A stretch of 64,000 nucleotides of DNA from Hypoxylon rubiginosum (lineage: Eukaryota; Ascomycota; Sordariomycetes; Xylariales; Hypoxylaceae), in the NCBI GenBank assembly GCA_902806565.1, contig CADCXA010000029.1, forward strand, positions 1,860,001 through 1,924,000, in the 5' to 3' direction. The translations under genes were made by a program, and so were the position numbers. Within the stretch, counting starts at the first letter, position 1; every line of letters begins with the position of its first letter. This document shows, one piece after another, positions 1 to 11,377 of the stretch. Below the pieces are notes generated by a model. That model did no database searches. It saw nothing but the letters and a program-made list of their open reading frames with translations, and was not told where the DNA came from.

Positions 1-3000
1 ATTAAATAATAATATTAATTTATTAGTTTTAAAACTATAAAAAATTATTTAAAGTTATTATAAAAACTTTATATTTTTTATATTACTTTATTAAACCCTT
101 ATATTTTTCGTTAAATATAACTTTTAAAACTTAAATTATAAAAATAAATTCTATAAATAAATGTTAATAATTTACAGTTTTAATTTTCTTTTAATTATAA
201 GTAAAATTTATATAAAGTTTTTTTTAAATAAAATAAATACTTTGTTAAATAAAAATTAATTCTTTTATATATTATATAATATTTTATAAACTATTTTAAA
301 TATATGTTTATATTATATAATAATTTTATTTTAGATAATTAACAATGTTTATTAAAAGAGATTTATTTTTATTGATTTTTTTTAAATATTATATATTAAA
401 TTATTATTTAAAATAATAGGAATTTTAAACTATAAATAAGTGGTTTTTTTACTAGGTAATAAAAACGTTATAATATTAAATAAAACCATATATAATATAA
501 TTTTTTTTTCTAATTAATAATAATAATAAAATGTTAAATATAAAAAAGTTTTCCTGGTTTTAATTAGGTTTTATAAGTAAAAATATATAAAAAAAAAAGT
601 TTATTTAATAGTTATTATAATAATATTATATATAATATATTAACCATTATTTAACATTAAAAACGCCTTGTTATATAAGTTTATTTTAATGTTATAATTA
701 TAATTTAACTTTTTTTTAAGTAAGTAATTAATATAAATTTTTTTTTAATTAAATTAAAATAAAAAAAAACTTGTTTTATTTTAATTTTTCAAGCCTATAA
801 CAACTATTTTAATTAAATATAAATTATAATTTAAGTAGGTAGTTTTAATTAAGTTAAATAGGTTTTATATTTTATTAAATACCTATATTAAATTATTATA
901 TATAAATTTTTAAAATTTATTTTAAATATAAATTAAATTTTAAATATTATTTTTTTATAAGGTGTATATAAAAACGGTTTTTAACTAACTGTTAGTTAAG
1001 GATATTTACGCTTTTTTAAAAAAATTCTTTTAATAGTTATTATTTTTTAAAAGGTTTTAAGTTTAATAAATGTTTTAAAATATTAAATATTAAATATTAT
1101 TATATTTTATTAAATTAAGTTAATTTTTAATTTTAGAAATTAAGGTAAAAAATATTTATAAATAAAATCTTTTACTAGTTTTTAAATAAATGAAATATAT
1201 TTAATTAAGTTTTTTTATTATTTTTTATTTATATTTTTTTTTTTTTTTTTTTTATATATTATTAAAATAAATATAAAAAATCCTGGTATAAAATATTTTA
1301 ACTATCCTTATAAATTTTATTATATTTAAATTATATTATAAAAGTTATATAGTTTTATTTTAAAGTTTTTATTATTAATTTAAGGTTATTTTTAATATAA
1401 TATTTTATTTTATTTTGTTTTTTTAAATGGATGGTTAAAAGTTAAATAAATAAATATATATTATAAACTAGAAATTTTAAAAAACAATATATTAATTTAT
1501 ATAGTTTAATAAAACAATTATATAAATATTTATTAATTTTATTATAAGGTTAATTTTAATTTTAATTTTATTATAGTAGCGTTTTTTTTTAACGTAAGTG
1601 GGTTATAATTTAATTATTACTTTTATAAATATATTTATAAATATATTTAATTGTTTTTATAATAATGTAAATTTTAATATTAATATACACCTGGTATTTT
1701 TAGTTAAAAAAAAGGTTATATAATATTATTTAATTATTATTTTATTTTATTAGTTTTAAATAACTTAAGATTTTAATATATAATTTTTATTTATATATTA
1801 AATATCTATTTAATTTAACTGTAATTTTAAAGTAAAATAATTTTAAAAAGTTTTTAAAATAATAGTTTTTAATTATATAAAATAATTTTAAATTCGCTAT
1901 ATTATAAAGTTTATATATTATATTAAATAATATTATTTACTGTAAAATGTTATTTAAATTAATATTAGTTTTTAGAATTTTAACTTATATAATATAATTA
2001 ATATTTATAAATTTTATAAATTAATTATAGTTTAATAATAATAAAAAAACTAAATAATATATATAAAACAAGTTTTTTTTTTAGTATTTAATTGTTTAAA
2101 TTATATTATAATATTTATTAAAATAATTTTTCTTTATAATATTATTTAAAAATGCTTTTTATTTTTAATTAAAAACATAGATATTAATATTAAATTAATT
2201 GTTTATAATTTAATTTAAAAGAAGCTTATTTTTTATTTTTAATTAATTTAAATTAATAATGAAAATAATAAAAAAAGTTAATTAATTTAAATAATAAATA
2301 ATAATTATTAAGTTTTAATAATAATAAAATATAAATTTTTTACTATTAATAAATAAAAATAACAAATATATATTATAATTAATATTAGTTAAATTAATAT
2401 TTTTAATTAAAATAACATTATAAAAACCATTTTAAAAAACTTTTTATAAATTGTTTTATTTATATTTTAATTATTTTAAAATAATTTATTTTATCTTATC
2501 TAAAAGATATTATTATTATAAGTTTCAAAAAAATTATTATAAGAAATTCCTAGTAAATCTTTTATTATATACTTTTATATTATATTAACCTTATATTATA
2601 TTTAAATTAAACAATAAGAAATTAAGATTTTTATTATATTTATTTAATTAGTTAAATTTATTTAGCTTTTTAATTAAGTGTATTTATTTTAATAAATTTC
2701 ATTACTTATTATTAGTTATTTAAACTTTTATTTTTAACTTTAATTCTTTAATTATTAATTTAAAAATATATATAAAAAAATATAACTTAAATTAAAAGTT
2801 TTATATAATTAAAAGGATTTTAATAATATTAATTATTAATTAGTGTAAAACCTAGTGATATAGAATTAATAAATTATTTAAATTTAAATTAAATAAAAAT
2901 TTTAAATAAAAAAATATATTTAACGTATAATAATAATTTAATAATTATTTTACTAAGCTTAAACCTAATAACCTTTTTAAAAAAATTATATAAGTTTTAT

Positions 3001-3269
3001 ATAAATAAAACCTTAATTTAGTTTAAATATAAAACAATTTAAAAATTAAATTTATAATTTAATTAATTAAACTTTTAATAGTGTAATAATAAATTAATTT
3101 ATTTATATATAATTATTTTTATAATTTTTATAATTTATATAACCTTTATAAAAACCTTAAATTTAAGTTTATATAAAAGTATTTTTTTTATAATTTATAA
3201 ATTGTTCCTTTGGATAAATATTAATAACCTAAATTTAATTAATTTTTATATATTATTATACCTTATAAA

Positions 3270-3392
3270 AAAATTCCATGGCCGGCGAAATAAACCCTGG
3301 AAAAAAAAGCCACGTATCCAAACTTCCCGGAGTTTATAAAAAGCCATAGCTTAAATACATAGCTTTTTTTTTCAAGGCGGCCGTGGAATTTT
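3270..3392. mobile_element. GC-bearing island with inverted ends (MITE-like)
   Basis: A 123-bp island inside the AT block keeps normal G+C content. Its first 15 bases (3270-3284) and last 15 bases (3378-3392) are inverted repeats with one mismatch: AAAATTCCATGGCCG against the complement of CGGCCGTGGAATTTT. Inside are a short direct repeat (CATAGCTT, twice at about 3344-3368) and A/T runs. It has no coding capacity. No clear target-site duplication is visible; the flanks are too AT-biased to judge. It may be a small non-autonomous element that inserted after the block decayed, or one too short to be mutated. A retained regulatory palindrome is the alternative. Confidence 0.5.
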
Positions 3393-6300
3393 AATAATTT
3401 AAATATTAATTAAATATTACTAAAAAAATTAATTAAATATAAATAAAACTAATATTTTTTATTTATAATTATATAAATAATATTAAAAATATTATTATAA
3501 AAATAAATTCCTTTTTTTATAACTTTTATTATAAAATTATATATTTAAATTATAACTAGTTTTTTTATATAATTATATTAATATATAAATAAATAATATA
3601 TATATTAAATAGTTTATAAAAATATATATTATAATAAGATATAGTTGTTAATATTTTGTAAAAGGTTATATAATTACCTTATAACTAGATTCTTTTTTTT
3701 TTTTTTTTTTAAAAAGCTTATAAAGCTTTTTATATAATTAAATAACCACGCATCGTAAAAATACACACTTTTTTATAAAATATCTCAAATATATTAATTA
3801 AAATATTTTTTAAGTTATTTCTTAAGTTAAATATAGTTTAAAATAAATAATAACACAGCTATTATCTAAGTTAAAAATCACCAGTATAAAAGTAAAGCTT
3901 TATTATAATATATAAAAAAATAATATTTTTTTTATAACAGCTTATTTAATTAAAATAATTTTTTTTTATCACTAGTTTTTTTTTATAACATTTAAAATAA
4001 TATTAATAATATTCTTAGTTTTTAAAAAGTTTTTATATTATTAATTTACATTTTTTTTAAAAATTATATTTAAATTAAGTTTTAATATAAATTAAATTAT
4101 AAAACTATTTATATTTAAATTCTTTAAATTATCCGTGGCTTTTTATATTTATTTTTAAGTTATAATATATTTTTTAATATATAAATTATTTATATAGATT
4201 TTTTTAAAAAGTTATATTAAAATATTTAAATTTAAATTATTATTATTAATAACAAATTAATATTAAATAATTAGTTATAAATCGTAAAAATATAATTAAA
4301 TATATTTAAATTATTTATTTTACGTTATTTTTAAAAAACTAGTTATATAATATAAGGTTTTTTAAATTTAAAAATAACTAGGATTTAAGTTATTAATATT
4401 ATAATTAATAAATTTATATAAAATAAATATAAAAAAAAAAACAAAATTAAACTGTTAAATGTTTTTTTAAAACTTTTAAGTTTTTAAATTAAAGTTAATT
4501 AGTAATAATTATAAGAACTTAAGAAGTTTATAAATTTCTATTAATTATATATTTTTATTTTTATAATAAAATATAAAAATCTTATTTTTTTTTATTTTTT
4601 TTTTAAAATATTTATTAAATTAATAAAATGTATTATAAAAGTTATATTATTTATTTATAACGTTAATATTATAAATATTTATTTATAAAAGTTTATTATT
4701 ATATAATTAAATTTTATAATATTTAATAAAATTTAGTTACTTTTTATAATAAAAATATAAAAAATATAATAAACGGTTTTATTTTAAAAACTGTTAATTT
4801 AAAATTTAAAATAATTATAAAAAATCTTAAAACTTAAATTATTATTATTTAGTTGTTTTATTTTCCTTTGTTTTAAATTTTTAAAAATGTTTAAACTAGT
4901 AAAATATATTTAAATTAATTTTATTTAATAGTTAATATTATTTTAAAATATAATATAAATAATAAATATAATAAAAATTTCTTATATAAAAATTAAAAGT
5001 TATTTTAAATAACATATAAATTTTTTTATATTTAATGTAAATTTTAATAAATTTATATATATTTATTACATAAAATAAAAAAAAAATAAATAATATATAA
5101 TTATAATAAACTGGTTTTAAATAATAATAAATTTTAAAAAAACTTAATTATATATTAAAATATAACGATATTTATATATTAAAAATAAATAAAATAATAA
5201 TAACTAAAAAAAGTATTTAATATTAATTAAAACTAAAAAATATAAATAAAAAGTTTAAATAAAAAATAAGAAAATTTATAAATAAAAAAAAGTATATATA
5301 AAATTTTTTTTTTTTTAGGTTAATATTTTTAAAACGTGTTTAACACGTTTTATTATAATATGTTTTATTATATAAAAAATAAATAAAATAAAAAGTTTTA
5401 AAAAAATAAACGTATATTAAAATTACTTAAATATTTAAATTATATATTAATATATTATTAGTTTTTTTTAGATTTTATTAAAAGTAATTAAATATTATTA
5501 AAATATAATAATTAAAATTAAATATAAGTATATTTTATTTTAACTTTTATTTTAATATATTTAATGTTATTAACTTTTATTTAATTTTATATTTAATATT
5601 TTTAAACCTTAAAAAAAAACTGGATATTTTGTTAAATTTTAATAAAATAAATATTAATATAAATTTTAATAAAAAGTTTAAGTTATTATTTATTATAATT
5701 AAGTTAATTAATATTAATAATAATAAAAAGTTACTTTTTTTAAAAACTATAAATAAAAAAAGTAAACTATTTAATAAATTTATAAAAGTAAAAGCTTTTT
5801 TATTTATAAATATAATTAAAAATAATATTAGTTTATAAAAACTATTTTTTTAATAAAATTGTTTTTAATATAATTTATTAAAATTTTAAAAAAAGTTAAA
5901 AAATAAGTTTTATTTTTATAATAATAAACTTTTATTAATTAAAAAAAAGGAAGGAGATTATAATATAAAGCGGTTTTTTATAAAAAAAACATTAAAAGGT
6001 TTATTAAAAAAATTATTAATATTATAAAAAACTTATATATATAATTAAAAACATTTATTATTAGTAAAAATTTTAAAATATTATAACTTTATAAAATAAT
6101 TATTTATATTATTTAATAAATAGTTATTAAAACTTTAATTTAAAAGGTAATAATTAAAAACGATTTTTATAAAAAATTTATATAAAAAAAATAAGAAAAA
6201 ATTTAAAACTAAGTAATAAAAGGATAATTTTATAGCTTTAAAAAATATAAGTTAATAAGTTAATTTTATTTATTTAAAATTAGTTTTATTATTATTATTA

Positions 6301-7039
6301 TTATTATCCTTAATCTAATATTATTAATAAATAATTATTTTTTATTAATTTAAAACATAAAATTATTTAATAGATTTAGTTTTTAAATAAATTTAATAAA
6401 TATATATATACTTTTAAAAAAATAAATTATAATAAATAAAAAAGTTATAATAATAATATATTAACTGTTAAAATAAAAAATAATTATAACATTAAAAATA
6501 AAAAGGAATATTTATATGTTTTAAATTTAAAAAATTTTTATAATTAAGCTTTAATATTAAAAAATGTTTATTTTATTATATAATTTAATAAATTAAATAA
6601 ATGTTTATTATAAATATTAAAAGTTAAGTTATAATTAAATAAAAATAAAAAAAAAGATTTAAATATAATAAAAATAAAAGAATAAGAAAATAAAAAAAAA
6701 TAAAAAAAATATATAAAAATAAAAAAATAAATCCAATTTTTTATTATATATAAATATAAATATAAGTTAATATCTTATTATTAATATAATATAAAATATT
6801 TAAAAGATATTTATAATTAAAAACTTAAATTAATATAAATAATTTATTTTTAAATTAATATATTTTATTTTTAAAAGCTTAATTAATTATAAACTATTTA
6901 TTTTTTAAATATAATTAACTAAGTTTCACTAAATATATTTATTATTTTTAAAGGCTTTAATAGTTATAAGTTACTTATTTTTTAAACGTATTTAATTAAG
7001 TTTAATTAAATATATTTAAATTAAAATTAAAATTTAAAT

Positions 7040-7745
7040 ACCTTTTTATAAATCTTATAAATATAATAAAAAAAGGTTTAAATTAATTAAATAACAAAAA
7101 TAATAATTACTTATTTATTTTTTAATTATAATTAGTTAAATTTAATTAATTATATTTAAAGTTAATTAAAAACTTAATGTTTTTTTATAAAGCTTATAAA
7201 TATAATTAAAAAAATAATAAGTTAATTAAATAATTAAAAGTTAAATAAATAAAAGTTATTTATTTTTTAATTATATTTAATTAAACTTAATCGATTATAT
7301 TTAAAATTAATTAAAAAATTAATATTTTCCTACGAAGTTTATAAATATAATATAAAAATTATAAGTTAATTAAATAACTAAAAATTTAATTACTTATTTT
7401 ATAAATATATTTAATTAAATTTAATTAAATTTATTTAAAAATGTTTTAAATATATTAAAATCTTGTTTTATATATTTATATATTTTTTAAATATATTTAG
7501 TTAAATTTAATTAAATATATTTAAAAATAACAATTAAAATATATTAAAATATTTTTTTATAAACCTATATATTTTTTAAATACGTTTAATTAAACTTAAT
7601 TAAGTTTATTTATATTATAATTAAAAAATTAAACTGCTTTTTTATAAATTTTATAAACATAATAATTTTTAAATATATTTAATTAAAATTAAATAAATAA
7701 TTTTAAATAATTTAAATATTTTTTTATAAACTTTATTAATAATAT
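7040..7745. repeat. Degenerate tandem array, about 140-bp then 85-bp units
   Basis: A recognisable string (about five T, then ATAAA, a few bases, then TATAAA) recurs at 7043, 7182, 7327, 7465, 7554, 7639 and 7721. Spacings are 139, 145, 138, 89, 85 and 82 bp. Between the anchors each unit carries variants of TTTAATTAAATTTAATTAAA. The array is therefore a decayed minisatellite whose unit shortens from about 140 to about 85 bp at about 7470. Copy differences are largely A/T with rare C or G, consistent with heavy C-to-T mutation. Confidence 0.6.
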
Positions 7746-7896
7746 AAGTTAATTAAACATTATAAATAAATAATTATAAAAATAATAATTAATAATATAA
7801 TTTAAAATATTATAAATTTTATAAAGTTTATTTAATTTTAATTAAAAAAAAAGAAATTATATTATAAGTTTATATAATATTATATTTATTAAAATA

Positions 7897-8098
7897 AAAG
7901 TTATAACTAAAAGTTAAATTTATTATATTTTTTTACGTTATATATAAAATTTATATTAATTAACTAACTATATTTTAACGTATATTTTTTAAAAAAAAAA
8001 GTTATAATTAAAAGTTAAATTTATTATATTTTTTTATATTATATTAATATTTATATTAATTAGTTAATTATATTTTAATATATATTTAATAAATTTTT
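7897..8098. repeat. Two-copy tandem duplication (about 101 bp) with transition differences
   Basis: The segment beginning AAAAGTTATAACTAAAAG at 7897 recurs about 101 bp later as AAAAGTTATAATTAAAAG. Many differences between the copies are transitions: ACT versus ATT, ACG versus ATA, AACTAACT versus AGTTAATT, AACG versus AATA. This is the pattern RIP leaves on duplicated DNA. Small indels also separate the copies. Confidence 0.65.
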
Positions 8099-8330
8099 TA
8101 TAAAATTAATTAATTTATTTTACCATAGCTTAAAAAAATTAATAATTAATATAATTTAATAAAATTTATTTTATATAATTTTTTTATATTATTTATATTT
8201 TTATAAACCTTATTATAATAAAACTATAAAAGAAAATATTAAAAAATATAAGGCGATTTTAAATATATAATTAGTTAATGAAATTATAACAATATTAATA
8301 AAATAAAAAGAAGTTAATATTATTAGCGGA

Positions 8331-11300
8331 TAGATTTTATGTTATTTTAACATATAAAGGTAGATATACGGTATTATCAGTAGATTAAAACATACAGTCT
8401 CGTTAATAAACTAATAAGATTGCAAGAAAATAGCCTTTTTTTCGAATCTACCAGGTAGCTAGGTAGCTGCCTCTGTACACGCGGTGTAGCCTGTAATTAT
8501 TAAATTCGGCAACCTTTTCACGTTTAAAAAGAAACTCCTGAAACACCTACCTTCTATGTACCTCCTGCATATGCTCCCTGGGGAGCATTTACCCGAAACA
8601 TAGCAGCTTTCCCGATCACCTCATATATTACCTGCCGAGGGAACTCTCTGTGAACGTTCGTTCGCTGGCGTCGGATATATCATTAATCAGATATCTAAGG
8701 GTCATGGTAGTATTATTAGAGGTTGAAATTGCGCCCGGATTTTGAGGATTCTGGCGGTTCCACGGATGGAGTAAGGCGGAAGAGGGCTGTCTTGTTTGGT
8801 AAGCTGGTGCATTAGTGCTTATTTACAGGGTGTAGGCGGTAAATCCTAGCATGCTTAGCCCGCTGTAACCAGGATACTAGCCGAAAGTCCAGCCTAGATG
8901 CACTGTAGGACAGTGGTCGCAACGCATCCTATGGCTCTTACTCTTTAACAACAGAGTTTTCAAACAGTTCAACAACACGGCGTAGCCCACACACATCCGT
9001 ATATCTCTGCATGAGATGGAGGGTAAGTTCCTAGCTACGATAAGCTCGCAGATATGCCATGACCGACGCGACGACTGACTTTCTGGTTTATGGGAGCAAA
9101 CAATGATACCTACCTCCTAGTATCTCCTGAACAGTGCATCAGGTTCTTTCTAGCGGCCTCTCGCGCATATTGACGTCGGAGCAGCCAGCATTGCGATTAG
9201 GTACTCGATCTTTGACGTCAGGTCTCAGCGCGAGAAGCAGATGTGGATGATTCCCGAGACCAAGCCAGCGCGGCTATCCATTAACCAGGCCGGTGTGATG
9301 GACACACTATAGCTCTCGGAGTTTAAAGCTGCACCCAGGGCAAGCCGGGATGCAGCCGTTGGGTTACACTAACATCAAAGTCAAGGCGGTGAGCCCAGTG
9401 CCAAGGATGTGCACGCTTTGAGCGGGCGTACAGACACACGAAAAGACAACAGCATTTAGCCCTACTGACGTGGTGACGGCCGTCGTGAAAGCGGGTGGCC
9501 GCGTCCCATCATCTCGGAACGGTAGTGCATGTGCCGGCCGGATATGCTAAGTCCATCGTAGTGCCGAGATTTCCGTAGGACTTCTCGGGGCCCTTTTTAC
9601 CCATATGCCTACTTACCTAGTACTTAACGAGGTCTGTTATACCAGTATTGATCCCATGTGGCGAGCAACCTGGGTGTGTCGCAAGTGTAGACCGAGGAAG
9701 ACCAACACAGCGAACCTGACTTTTTTTGCTCATGTCGTTGGTCTCGGGAACCATAGGTACAGCAATCGCAGGCAAATTGCTCCTTAGCAAGGGAGCCCGC
9801 AGACTCAAGACCATTTTAGAGCAGGCTACTATTACTCGCGAGTTTGGGGCCGCAGCTTCGACATATCCAGCTATTGAGACCCCTCTCGACAAGCTGAGAA
9901 GGAGGCCGCTTTGAAAGTTAAAGGCGGGTAGACCTCTGACTTTGGCGTCGACGGGATTGATTATGTCCGAGTTTCGCTCTTCGTTTTGGTTCGTCTTCCA
10001 CGCCAGCGCGCCTTTAGTAGGTATCATGAGTACCGTACATGCCCGTCTTGAGTCGTCCTAGCCAAGTTCGTCGGGACAGCTTCTACTAGCTTCTAGTAGT
10101 TTCCTGTTAGAAATTAGACCTGTTTGCGCGTGTGGTGTTCAACTGCTCACCGACGCGCCATCCAACCGCATTCCATTTACTCTTTGGCTTGCATCTCTAC
10201 CAGATTCGATGTAAGAGACTCATGCTCTATCTCGGTAGCTCTTTCCTCAAATTAGAGGTCGCATCTAGTCATCTATCTTCATCCTATACGTCCTACCCCG
10301 AGCGCCAACCGCAGTCTCATCTTTTCACAGCGCGAATACGTCTTCACCTCATTCAGTTTACAGACTGCTTAATAAGCTTATTCTTGTTGACCAATATATG
10401 CTGCAATAGAAAAATTACTACCGAGAATCGAGACTACGCGATAACGAGCCTGATAATGCCGAGGAGAACATTCAAGCCCCATCAGCAACGAAGAACGCGA
10501 GATCATCTCTTAGTTCTCCCTCTCGCTGTACAAGCACGGATCGGTCTTGCTGATTTCACGGCATAGCGGCGGCGACGACGCTATTACGGGTACTACGTAC
10601 GCAGAGCTCTAAACATGTCGATATTCCCTTTGCTTAACCCGCTCATTATATTGTATAATATACGATACATCATACAGGTAGACGACACCTACATGACCTC
10701 CTGAGAATATGACGCGCTAAAGTACCTACCTAACGTAAGCGTCTCGGTATCAGATCGATCGAGTCTATCCGCCGACCTTCCATCTCAAAAATCAGACGAG
10801 GATTTAGCATCAAAGTAGAAGTCAGATAGCATAGTATAGGCTGCTGGCGGGCCTACTCGAACAAGCTTGGGAGGGGAGATAGGGGCTAATGATTGCTCAC
10901 CCATTCCTCAGCAATTATACTGGCTATCTCTCTGGTAGGTACGAAGTTATCGGTGTCTTCAAAGTTCCTCAAGTCTCAAACCCCGATTTCGTAGGCACGG
11001 AAGCCGAAGTTTAGTGATATGCAGTATGTTACTAGAAATTTAGCTCATGACCCAATATGCCAATAGTAAGACGTCCGATATAATTTATACTTCGAGAAGT
11101 ATTCATTCTGTGACTATATCGGCACCTCTGAGAACGATTTGAAGAACCCTTTGTGTTACAGAACAAACCATAGAGACCACCTTTACTACAAAAAGCAGGT
11201 ATGACAGTCAAATCAGAAGTTTGATATTCATCTGTTTGCTACCCTCCTCCCCCAACAAGCCAATACGGCCGCACGCATTTGGTGATTCTCCCAGCAAGTT

Positions 11301-11377
11301 CCGAATCTGATAGAGTTTCCATGGAAGCGTCTTCAAACGAGAAAATACCCCATTCAGAGAAGCAGCCATTTATTGAT
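8331..11377. other. Intergenic, no supported gene
   Basis: Composition is normal but no gene is convincing. Short open frames (up to 144 codons, for example at 9605-10027 and 10132-10566) overlap on both strands, lack consistent splice sites and show no family signature. A glycine-rich stretch in one frame near 9730-9800 vaguely resembles a nucleotide-binding loop, which is too weak to call. The region could hold decayed gene remnants next to the AT block. Confidence 0.6.

Larger units (their letters stand above)
1..8330. repeat. AT-rich, RIP-like gene-free block
   Basis: The block is almost entirely A and T, with only isolated G or C, while the sequence after about 8400 has ordinary base composition. 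No credible reading frame exists; the longest (69 codons, 5629-5838) is all Asn/Lys/Ile/Leu/Phe, as expected of random AT sequence. TpA and ApT dominate, and CpA/TpG are scarce. In Pezizomycotina this is the expected end state of repeat-induced point mutation acting on transposons, and it often forms heterochromatic or centromere-like isochores. The edge is gradual between about 8290 and 8410. The original transposon family cannot be recognised. Two tandem-repeat areas and one GC-bearing island inside it are listed separately. Confidence 0.9.

Noticed and set aside
5629..5838. 69-codon open frame in the AT block
   Set aside because: It consists almost only of Asn, Lys, Ile, Leu and Phe, as expected from random A/T sequence; no gene signal.
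9605..10566. Overlapping open frames on both strands, one with a glycine-rich stretch resembling a nucleotide-binding loop
   Set aside because: Too short, no consistent splice sites, no continuation of any known fold; kept only as possible remnants.
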